A DNA stretch of 32,776 nucleotides, from assembly GCA_964058805.1 (NCBI GenBank), contig CAXKVV010001121.1:1-32776 (forward strand), written 5' to 3'. This stretch comes from Schoenoplectus triqueter. Taxonomy: Eukaryota > Streptophyta > Magnoliopsida > Poales > Cyperaceae. Below are positions 1-7,850 of this stretch, piece by piece. A program made the translations under genes and the position numbers. How positions within the stretch are numbered: position 1 is the first letter of the stretch; every line of letters begins with the position of its first letter. The notes under the pieces are model-generated. The model had not been told where the DNA came from. It was given only the letters and a program-made list of their open reading frames with translations, and searched no databases.

Positions 1-310
1 ATCCCTTTTATAAACCTAGACGACCACTTGACCATCTTTTAACTATACTATTTGCTTCTCTCTTTCAAAGATCCAGAGGTGCCTCGAGGTTCGTAGCCCA
101 GGGTAATTAACGGTGGGGGCTTGCGCCCACCGGAATCTACAAGAACTCACAATCACTAAAAAAACCCCCTGAATGTGCATCCAAACATCTCTAAACGGCA
201 GAATCGGCCGACACCCAGCAGATGCACGCTCGGGAGGGATCTCCGTGTCCTTCTTCCGCAGAACCCATCGCCCGGCGGCGGTGCGGCGGCGCGCGAAAAA
301 GGGTCGCACA
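1..310 (+). mobile_element. 3' end of an LTR from the older, outer copy
   Basis: This stretch matches the last ~300 bp of the two complete LTRs (7411-7710 and 28924-29223) with scattered substitutions and small indels. It ends in the same GC-rich tail and terminal GGGTCGCACA. The LTR starts before the window. It is most simply the 5' LTR of the outer element, because the sequence right after it is family-internal DNA. It could instead be the 3' end of a separate insertion or solo LTR. That would be shown by an AAATC repeat and more spacer sequence upstream of the LTR start, outside this window. Confidence 0.85.
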
Positions 311-820
311 AAATCCCAAAACCCTACTTGTGCATCTGTAAATAGAATGCATCCAAAAAAATCCAAAACCACACAAACACATTTAGCCCTATAAAAATAA
401 AAAATATAGAATAAGAGAATTCAACGCCAAAACCACGCGAGAATGTAAGGCGAGAGCTTTGGTGTTTGGGCTCACAATACAAATACCACTGGGTTTGTCC
501 ATTTGATACAGAATAAACACAAAAATGGGCAGGGTTTGCAGTTTGTCCCTCAAACTATCTGTTGCCCAATGACGAAAGTTGCTCATATTGGTCGCCCGCG
601 GCGCAAGCCAAGGGATAGGTCGAGCAAATTGGTGGCTAGTAAATAGTCGCTTCTGAGGGCATGTAAACAAATAACTCTCGTATTATTAGTAACATGTATC
701 ACTAATAACCAAAAATCTGCCTTCTTCTAATAAAAATGAAAGGATATATATGTAAAACAATAAAAACCTATTTTCCTACTCATAAAAAAAAAATGATAAT
801 ATAAAATAATAAAATCTTTT
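311..820 (+). mobile_element. Post-pol spacer of the outer element, 5' part
   Basis: This segment aligns along its whole length with 17055-17558 of the inner element, differing by about a dozen substitutions and a few small indels. In the inner element the same sequence lies downstream of pol. Here it follows an LTR end directly, so the PBS, gag and pol are absent. No convincing gene is visible. Short reverse-strand ORFs occur but are not conserved end to end between the two copies. The segment is cut at 820 by the inner element and resumes at 29229. Confidence 0.85.
816..820. repeat. Left target-site duplication (CTTTT)
   Basis: CTTTT directly precedes the TG of the 5' LTR. It is repeated at 29224-29228, directly after the CA of the 3' LTR. 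Five bases is the usual duplication for Ty3/gypsy integrases. The intact target with one CTTTT is seen in the sister sequence at 17554-17558. Confidence 0.93.
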
Positions 821-1009
821 TGTTTACCCTTGAAAAAATTTTCAAGGATGAATAGATGAATAAATGAAATAAATTGATGATAAATCATAAGAAAGGGGGA
901 GAAGAGAGAGAGCAGTGGAAAGGTGGCCCACTGATCAGGAAAAGTCGCTGCCTAACCCCGGAACAAATCCATTAGTCCCACAATGGAATGCTGAGCGCAA
1001 AGTGAAGAG

Positions 1010-1017
1010 TATAAATA
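1010..1017 (+). promoter_or_regulatory. Candidate LTR TATA box (distal)
   Basis: TATAAATA is followed by a C/T-rich stretch in which transcription could start about 25-35 bp downstream. A strong hairpin (1042-1098) would then lie at the 5' end of the transcript. The same site in the 3' LTR is at 22523-22530. Read on the minus strand it is TATTTATA, about 215 bp upstream of the antisense gene's ATG, so it could serve either strand. The assignment rests on motif and position only. Confidence 0.4.
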
Positions 1018-1041
1018 CCCCGCTATTCTCTATCCACTCAG

Positions 1042-1098
1042 CATGTGTGACACCCAAGAAGATCGAGGGAGAGAGGAGACCTCTTGGGTGTCACCATG
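1042..1098 (+). other. Strong inverted repeat (hairpin) just downstream of the distal TATA box
   Basis: GTGACACCCAAGA (1047-1059) is the exact reverse complement of TCTTGGGTGTCAC (1082-1094). CATG on each outer side (1042-1045 and 1095-1098) extends the stem past a single bulged T at 1046. This gives about 17 paired bases around a 22-nt purine-rich loop. A copy lies at 22555-22611. If transcription starts from the TATA box at 1010, this hairpin would sit near the RNA 5' end. Confidence 0.7.
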
Positions 1099-1396
1099 TG
1101 ATTATATCTTTTCTGACAAGTGGGACCCATCTGGCAGCCCCTTGTAGATGAACCTAATAGCATAGCCTATCTGATGAGTCACCCATGTGACCATTTTCAC
1201 TGACAGGTGGACCCCACACCTCAGTGACCTATTGAAGAGGGTCAGAATTGAACCCTAGAAATCTGCCTTTGAAGCTAACCCTAGAAAGGAGCTGAAGCAG
1301 TAAAATCCCTATGCTACATGAAATGATGTCAATGCCAAGCTAGCATTTTGATACAACTAGTCATGAGAAATTCCAAATGTGATTTTGCTTTCAAGG

Positions 1397-1610
1397 CTGA
1401 CCTGGTGCCAAAGCTGCGAGCAACCACCTAACCATGCTTTGATTTGTGTCAATTACTGATAAGTAGTCAGTTATTTGACCAAGTCACCCTCATGTTAAGG
1501 GATTGAAAGTCAATTTCACAAGACTGATCAGGTGCCAAAGCTGGGAGCAACCACCTGATCAAGTCTAGATTTGTATTAATTGCTGATAAGTAGTCAGCAT
1601 TTGATCAAAT
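1397..1610 (+). repeat. Two diverged direct repeats, each with hairpins
   Basis: Units starting near 1397 and 1524 share the core GGTGCCAAAGCTG and, further on, CTGATAAGTAGTCAG. In unit 2, TGATCAGGTG (1525-1534) pairs perfectly with CACCTGATCA (1552-1561). The small hairpin differs between units but stays paired: ACTGA/TCAGT (1455-1459, 1467-1471) against TGCTGA/TCAGCA (1581-1586, 1594-1599), around the same loop TAAGTAG. A copy is at +21,513. Confidence 0.6.
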
Positions 1611-2031
1611 CAAGCCCTAATGGATATCAATATAAGTCTAATTGGTATTTAGTTAGGGTGGTTTCTGCAAGAGAGAGGTAATTGGCAGAGACATTGAGCT
1701 ACAATTGAGATCAGGGATTAATCCATAAAGAATAATAGGGTTTTATGAATAAAAGAATTTTTAATCCAGAGAAGGAGGGGTAAAAATGGAATTAAAAATT
1801 ACAGGGATGATCATCATGAATTTAGGGATTTTTGGTGAAAATTTCATAATTTTTGGATAAGTGGAGCTATCATAATAAATTCAGGGAAAATAAAGGCAGA
1901 TTAAATAGATTAATCAAAGGCTGAGATTTGATCAGAGCAATCCTGGGTACAAGTTGGGGATAACAGCAGCTCTGGGTGCAAACTGGGTATAAGAAACACA
2001 GGAGGTATAAAATAATCGAAGAGAGAGGGTG

Positions 2032-2384
2032 TGCCACGTGGCAGCCTCTCATTGGGCCATGTCAGCAAGTGGGCCCCACCCAGGTATGGGTCACTGACAG
2101 GTGGGCCCCACCTTAGTGCCACGTGGCAGACAGCCAGTGGGCCACCTCACCACCCTAGTGCCACATGGCACCACACCAGAGGTCCACTTAACCCAACCCT
2201 GTGCCACATGGCACAGCCAGAGGAGGCCATCTCACTACCCCAGTGCCACATGGCTCTACACCACAGGGCCACTTCACCCTCCCAGTGCCACATGGCAACA
2301 CCATGGCATCACACCTCAACACTCCAAGTGCCATATGGCAGCTAACTATTGGGGCCACATCACAGGGGACTAAGCCACATGGCA
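2032..2384. repeat. Array of TGCCAYRTGGCA palindromes at ~42-bp spacing
   Basis: Palindromic boxes start at 2032, 2117, 2159, 2202, 2244, 2286, 2329 and about 2373. Successive spacings are 85, 42, 43, 42, 42, 43 and 44 bp. Two boxes are the G-box form TGCCACGTGGCA, one is TGCCATATGGCA, and most are TGCCACATGGCA or close to it. The spacers are only loosely similar. The boxes produce overlapping short ORFs on both strands that are not genes. A copy is at 23545-23897. Palindromes on one face of the DNA helix would suit a dimeric plant bZIP/bHLH-type factor, but that is inference. Confidence 0.8.
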
Positions 2385-3532
2385 CTACACTACAGAGCCA
2401 CCTCAGCATACTATAACAGATAATTAATAGATTGATTAAACAAGTGGACCTATCAGAGTGTGCCAAGTCAGATTGATTAAATCTAAACAGGGAGTTAACT
2501 AATCCACAGCTGGACTAATGGGCCGAGATTCATATACTTACATGTGGGGCCCATTTGTCAGGTTTATGAATGTATAGCTCACACAGGCAATCATGCACCT
2601 AGCCTATACACAGATCTAATCAGAGATTTAAATCAAAAGAAAGAAGCGGTGTGTACCTGGCTCACTCGTGTTGCCTCTCTGACTGTGGGTCCCACCTAGC
2701 TGTGGACTCTGTGCGCCGGACGCACCCTCCTCTTTCTCTTCTCCTTCTCCCCTCCCTCTCTTCTTCCTTCTTCTCGACGAGGCAGAAGGCGCCATTAGAG
2801 GTGATCAAGCTCTCCAAAGCTCGCAACTCCAATTCCTTTCACCCAGAGTTAGCCTATACATGGGAGAGTATGTGCAATTGATCAGAATTGAAAAACAACA
2901 AGTGAATAAGGTGATTGAGAGAGATGAATACCTCGGGCAATTGATGAAGCACTTCAATTCCTACTTCAGAATCCAAAATTGATGATGCAAACCTTCTCTA
3001 CTTGCTTAGGCGACGCTGTAGATGAAGAAAGAAGCAGCAATTAGGGGATGAATTGAAGCAATTGAGAAGGAGTGATAAAATCGGGCAAATTGATGAAATT
3101 TGAAACCTTGCACTCTCAGCTCGAATTACCAATGCTGGCAGCCTCTATGCACCCTCACGATGCTGTTTAGGTGATGGAGATTATCAATTGGATGGTGGAG
3201 GTATGTTGTTGGCCAAGAGATGGAATCGGGTAATAAAGCTTTGAGCTTTGGAAGAAGATAACAATGGCAGAGGATGAATGAATGCCCTAGATACATTGGA
3301 ATGAGTATATATAGTATGTTTAGATGTTCTAGAAGGTTCTAGCAGCATATGAGATGTGAGTCAAACAGGGTCAACAGCCAAAGGCTTGAACTTTGGATTC
3401 GCTTGAATGGGGCCCACATCATAACAGAAACACTAACAGAATTGAAGAACCATGTTCATGAGCCAAGGGAGTTCAATTGCTGGTGCATGAGTGGTGTATA
3501 GCTCTAATCCCTTTGGTACACCCTTTAATTGC

Positions 3533-3540
3533 TATATAAA
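3533..3540 (+). promoter_or_regulatory. Candidate LTR TATA box (proximal)
   Basis: TATATAAA is followed at the expected distance by an A/C-rich, ORF-poor leader, a GA-rich tract (3598-3640) and then a good 5' splice site at 3733. This arrangement resembles a plant core promoter with a leader intron. If it is used, the LTR's U3 would be about 2.7 kb. The copy in the 3' LTR is at 25046-25053. Not verified by any transcript. Confidence 0.45.
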
Positions 3541-3670
3541 CCCCTAAACCATGGAGAACAACAGACAAGATACAATACACACGCATACAGAAGACAAGAG
3601 ATAGAGAGAGCACTTTATAGAGAGAGAGAGAGTAAGAAGAAGCAAGAATCCAGAAGAGAACTCTGATAGA

Positions 3671-4145
3671 ATCGATTGATCTCAGTTTTAACTTGAGAAC
3701 TCGATCTATTTGCTTCAATTACTTGTTTGGAGGTAAGCTATATACTCTATTATCTGCCAATTAGGGATTAGTAGATTTAATTCTTGAAGATTGGAGCTTT
3801 AAAGATGTAATTGCCACTGGGTATCAGCATTTTACTGTGCTGTTTCTAAATTTCTTTGAATTTCAACTCTTTCTTCATGATTTTCTTCTTTATTTCATGC
3901 ATTGCAAGTTTATATAGTATAAATCTTTCATTTCTTTCAATGAATTTTGCTTAAAGGTTGATGAATAAGGCTGTTAAATCGATTGATCTCAGTTCAACTT
4001 GAGAACTCGGTAACAGTTGAGTTCATTGATCAATTCTTGATTCTTGAGTGAGAATTATCTTGATCCTTGTTAATACTATATGCATTAGGGTCTGTGGAGT
4101 CCTTTGAAGTCGATTGATCTCAGATATAATCTTGAGAACTCGACT
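3671..4145 (+). repeat. Three dispersed hairpin repeats with co-varying stems
   Basis: Units at 3671-3705, 3978-4010 and 4108-4145 share TCGATTGATCTCAG and TTGAGAACTCG. Each folds as an outer stem ending TCGA/TCG(A/G), an asymmetric internal loop, and an inner stem CTCA/TGAG. The tip changes in step: AGTT with AACT in units 1 and 2, AGAT with ATCT in unit 3. The base also changes in step: ATCGA/TCGAT in unit 1, AGTCGA/TCGACT in unit 3. Unit 1 lies just before the candidate splice donor at 3733. Copies are at +21,513. Confidence 0.65.
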
Positions 4146-4929
4146 GATTTGGAATTTCAATACTGTTATCGCGTTCCGTTTCTGAAATTGAGTTTCAGAT
4201 TGAGAATTAGGGAAGATTATAAGCATATGCATGCATATCATGATTTGAATAAGTGTTATAAAGAGTATTAAGCATGACAATGTCAGTATTGATCAATGAA
4301 TAACATGAATTTGAAGTAAATTGCAATCGGTACCAACGGCTTCTATTGCACTTTGACAACCATCCCGAGTAATGAGGTCATCAACCAATTTGAATTGTTC
4401 TAATCATGTTAGGAGGCATTTACATAGGTATACGATGTCAATTGAGTGATTAATTGTTGAAAGAAACAAGTAATTGTGTTGAATTTGTGGAATCCGAGAT
4501 TCGGTACCGGTTGGTACTAAATCAGTTCATCTAGCATTGGTATATAGCACGATCCACCGCATAGATCATCGATCAGATGTTGTAGAACAATTCCCCGAGG
4601 AGAGACGACGCCGGAGGGACTATCTGATCGGAAGGAGACGGCCTCAGCCGCCGGGAATGCCGTCGGCGCAAATCTTGAAGGTGCTGTTGACCGGAGAGTC
4701 AATGAAACGCACCGGCACGAACATCAGCGCAAGAACACGAATATTGAAGCGCACACGCGAATCTTGGAATAAATCAGATGCTTATAACGTGATAAGTGAA
4801 TCTGGGCCTTACATCTCATATGAATTAATCTTGAGGCATATCCGACGGCCCAAATAAGAATAGAACTATCTGAAAGATGAGCGCCGATCTTGGAGCAGAT
4901 CTGGCGGCCCAGATTAGGCCCATTAATTA

Positions 4930-6063
4930 AATAATAACAGAATAGTAATAATATGGAGTAAATAAATGATTTGAAAATGTTCCTGAACTCCAAATTGACT
5001 CAAATTTGTTTCTAAAATTTTCTTATTTTTCATACTATTTTTCTATGCAATAATATTCCAGTTTTAAAAATATAATCATGATAAAACAATTTAAAAGCAA
5101 AAAACATTACCTATATTGATATGTTTGACCTAGATTTGACTTGTCATTTTAAATACTATAAAAATTCCAAAATTCCAAATAAAAATCATAAATAATAACT
5201 AGATATATTTTAGTGATTTTTCAAGTGATTTTCCATGAAATAATAATGATGATAGTAATATGCTATAATAAAGTGAGATTAGTTATATTCTTTGACAAAT
5301 AAAAATATATATAATAATAGATATTATATTGATATTTTCTTGATATTTTCCTGTAAAAAGAATAATAAGAATAAATAGCACAAAATATACAAAATATACT
5401 ACTATGCATTTTCTTTCATAATAAAGAATGATAATATAGTTTCATAATATGAATTGTATTTCTTTTGTTATTTCTATACAAATATACAATAAAAATACTT
5501 TTGATGAATAAAATGTAATAAAAATAATAGTTGTGATAAAAACATAATGAATTTCATCTCTTATGACTAGTAATAAAATCTTATACTTTTCTATAGATAA
5601 TAAGTAGGAATAATAGAAATAGATATAATAAATAGTATAACAAATAAGATAGAATATTAGTAATGATTTCTTTTTAGCTATTATAAATATTAAAATATAA
5701 AAATAATAATAATAAAATATAATAGTATAGCTAACCATCTTTTAATTTTGTAAATGATTTTTACATAATGAATAGTATTACAATATAATAGAATATAATA
5801 ACAAAATTCTATTACTTTAGCTATTATAAGCATTTTAAAAATACAAATAAAAATCATAGTCATTTTATTTTCTATTACTTTTGTAAGTGATTTTCTACAG
5901 AATAAATAGAGTTTAAAAAAAATAATAATAAAATTCTACTATTTTAGCTATTATAAAAATCCCAAAAATATAAATAAAGTTCTAAGTTAATAGCTACCCC
6001 TTTTCTTATTATTTTTATAAATAATTTTCTACATAGATAAATAGAATAAATAAAATAATAATG

Positions 6064-6094
<31 letters not shown>

Positions 6095-6160
6095 GCATCT
6101 TGATAATAGAGATAATAATAGAAAATATTATATGGGCTTTGTATATTTTTGAGATGAATA
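4930..6160. repeat. AT-rich zone with degenerate repeats and an ATA microsatellite
   Basis: This very AT-rich stretch contains recurring phrases such as TTTTAGCTATTATAA (near 5660, 5816, 5940) and AAGTGATTTTC(C/T)A (near 5223, 5885). They suggest old, decayed tandem units of roughly 120-150 bp. An ATA/AAT microsatellite lies at about 6058-6092. Several open frames here encode only runs of I, Y and F, with no protein features. Three of the four LTR-LTR differences fall in this zone. It could act as a matrix-attachment-like or easily melted region, but nothing in the sequence proves it. Confidence 0.6.
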
Positions 6161-6170
6161 AAAAAAATGA

Positions 6171-6779
6171 TGATCACACAAGGAGTGTAGAGCCACATGA
6201 GAATATTTGCACAACATTTAGAACGATATGTCGAGACAAGAACATCTTGACATTTGATGAATAATAATAAGATACGTTGAGACAAGAACATCTTGACGTG
6301 GGATGATTAAGGCTTTGATAGCAATATGAAGAAGATGCGTTGAGACAAGAACATCTTGACGTGAGAAGATTAAGGTTTCGATAGCGACCTGAGAAGATAC
6401 ATCGAGACAAGAACATCTTGATGTTTGATGAAGAATAACCAGAGCTACGATACTAACATGAAGATATACGTCGACTCTGAAGAAGAAGAACATTACGATG
6501 TCCTAGAGAGGTGACATCTTAATGACTCGCTGCCATGAGCAAGTAACTCATGATTGAATACGCTCACACAAGGGGTGTAGGGCTACATAGTAATTTTGCA
6601 CAAGTAATGCAACACGTAGGATGATTAGTCGAGACAAGAACATCTTGGCGTTCGTTGAAGATTGACCAAAGCTACGACATCAGCATGGAGAGATATGTCG
6701 ACTTTGAAGAAGAAGAACATTACGATGTCCGAGCGAAGTGACATCCTAATGACTCGGTGTCATGAACAAGTAATTCATG
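6171..6779 (+). repeat. Hairpin array, GAGACAAGAACATCTT family plus companions
   Basis: Five units carry the invariant core GAGACAAGAACATCTT with arms that pair on both sides: ATGTC/GACAT (6228-6253), ACGTT/GACGT (6274-6299), GCGTT/GACGT (6337-6362), ACATC/GATGT (6399-6424) and a weaker GTC/GGC (6628-6649). Two copies of a companion block follow (about 6477-6555 and 6706-6781). Each has a GATGTC/GACATC hairpin (6497-6518, 6724-6745), then a hairpin with loop CAAGTAA. That last stem is CATGAG/CTCATG in one (6534-6552) and TCATGAA/TTCATGA in the other (6760-6780). A copy of the array is at 27684-28292. Confidence 0.75.
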
Positions 6780-6796
6780 ACCATTTGAGCTGGCAA

Positions 6797-7391
6797 GACT
6801 GAACTCGTCTGTTGATGAGTTTGTCTCCTAGCTCATTTCCCGAGACTGTGAGATTGAATCGGTCTGTTGGTAGATTCATCCACAAAACAGTGAATGTGAA
6901 CCGTTCTGTAGGTAGGTTCCTTCACTAACACATGCCTCAATGTTGAACTGGCCCAGCGCTTCAGGTTTAATATTGTGTGCAATTGTGTTTCCTAGGTTTA
7001 TGAATCGGCTTAGTGCTACGAATTCATGATCTAGAAGATCGGTGAGAAGAAACACGTGGGCCATATCCACCCTTCTCCTGATTCACCAACCTCAAGATCA
7101 ACCGGCTCAGCGCTTCGAGTTGTATTTTGTGTGATTGGTTGTTGACTAGTTAAGATTGAACCGGTCTGTTTGTAGGTTTATCTTCTAGATCAACGGAGGT
7201 CGAGTCGGTCTGTATGTAGACTCACCTCAAGCCCCCTATGAAGAGATTAACCTGGTCTGTTGGTAAGGTTACATCTCGAGGTGGCATGGACTGAACCGAT
7301 CTGTTTGTAGGTTCGTCCCCCATAGGACAAAACCGATCTGTTTGTAGGTTTTGTCTTCCCTAGATTGAACCGGTCTGTTGGTAGGTTCATC
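6797..7391 (+). repeat. Array of ~12 hairpins with conserved loops and co-varying stems
   Basis: Nine units carry a loop of the type GGTCTGTTGGTA: 6797-6825, 6852-6880, 6890-6925, 7152-7184, 7196-7228, 7243-7277, 7288-7318, 7326-7355 and 7363-7391. Three carry a loop of the type GGCTCAGCGCTTC: 6938-6975, 7000-7027 and 7099-7122. The arms differ but stay complementary, for example TGAATC/GATTCA, GAGTC/GACTC, TAACCT/AGGTTA, AAAACC/GGTTTT and GAACC/GGTTC. Many class I stems share a bulged base (usually T) five or six pairs from the loop. A copy of the whole array is at 28310-28904. It contains no coding potential. Confidence 0.85.
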
Positions 7392-7715
7392 TTCCGTAGA
7401 TCCATTTTTTATAAACTTAGACGACCACTTGCCCATCTCTTAACTATACTATTTGCTTCTCTCTTTCAAAGATCCAGAGGTGCCTCGAGGTTCGTAGCCC
7501 AGGGTAATTAACGGTGGGGGCTTGCGCCCACCGGAATCTATAAGAACTCACAATCACTAAAAAACCCCCTGAATGTGCATCCCAATATCTCTAAACGGCA
7601 GAATCGGCCGACACACTGCAGATGCACGCTCGGGAGGGATCTCCGTGTCCTTCTTCCGCAGAACCCATCGCCCGGCGGCGGTGCGGCGGCGCGCGAAAAA
7701 GGGTCGCACAGGATC

Positions 7716-7733
7716 TGGCACGCCCGGTGGGAC
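7716..7733 (+). other. Primer-binding site for minus-strand synthesis
   Basis: TGGCACGCCCGGTGGGAC begins with the TGG that pairs with a tRNA 3' CCA and lies five bases after the 5' LTR end. The implied tRNA would end in GGGCGTGCCA. Tat-lineage elements commonly use arginine tRNAs and this would fit one, but the exact tRNA was not checked. The outer copy has no such site after its LTR end at 310. Confidence 0.85.
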
Positions 7734-7850
7734 CTAGATTCTCCTCTTATCTCTGAAAGAGAGAGGCAAATAGAATACTTAAAGGATACAAGTGGTCTTC
7801 TATGTGCTAAAATGACTAATAATTTTCAAGTGTTTTTGTTTTTGCAGGAA

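Larger units (their letters stand above)
821..7710 (+). repeat. 5' long terminal repeat, 6,890 bp
   Basis: It begins TGTTTACCC and ends GGGTCGCACA, with the terminal TG/CA dinucleotides expected for an LTR. A second copy of exactly equal length lies at 22334-29223 (constant offset 21,513). Near the start is an 8-bp inverted repeat (CTTGAAAA/TTTTCAAG). Going rightwards it contains a TATA box (1010), a strong hairpin (1042-1098), paired repeats (1397-1610), a phased palindrome array (2032-2384), a second TATA box (3533) with a downstream 5' splice site (3733), hairpin repeats (3671-4145), an AT-rich degenerate repeat zone (4930-6160), and two hairpin arrays (6228-6779 and 6797-7391). The ORFs inside it are short and look like chance. 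LTRs this long are exceptional; Ogre-type elements come closest. Confidence 0.95.
3733..7847 (+). other. Candidate leader intron from LTR to just before gag
   Basis: The donor GGAG|GTAAGC (GT at 3733-3734) lies about 190 bp downstream of the proximal TATA box. The acceptor TTTTTGCAG (AG at 7846-7847) follows a T-rich tract and a CTAAT branch-point-like sequence (7816-7820). It is three bases before the gag ATG at 7851 (GAAATGG, good context). Splicing would remove the hairpin arrays, the end of the LTR and the PBS. It would give an mRNA for translation distinct from the unspliced genome RNA. This is inferred from splice motifs only. Confidence 0.4.

Noticed and set aside
389..670. Reverse-strand ORF of 93 codons, with a partly similar one at 17060-17326
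   Set aside because: The ends and the second half differ between the two copies because of frameshifting indels. There is no start, stop or domain conservation, so it is unlikely to be a gene.
2031..2373. Overlapping ORFs on both strands (about 70-104 codons) rich in H, P, T and S
   Set aside because: They are a by-product of the palindrome array at 2032-2384. The frame content follows the repeated DNA motif, and the reverse strand gives equally long frames.
821..2700. Assignment of the host to rice from GTGGGCCCCAC/CCACGTGG-rich motifs
   Set aside because: The motifs are common in grass intergenic DNA but are not specific. I do not recognise this element family from rice, so only a probable monocot is suggested.
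4537..4857. 106-codon ORF in the LTR with an R-rich segment
   Set aside because: Its identical copy at 26050 is only a consequence of the LTR duplication. There is no family resemblance, and a 61-codon frame exists on the other strand.
5442..6291. ORFs of 98 and 115 codons made almost wholly of I, Y, F and L
   Set aside because: They follow from extreme AT content and the ATA microsatellite; the apparent membrane-protein character is an artefact.
6797..7391. CRISPR-like array (short repeated pieces with variable parts between)
   Set aside because: Spacings are irregular, the variable parts are complementary arms of hairpins rather than unique spacers, and the context is a plant retrotransposon with no cas genes.
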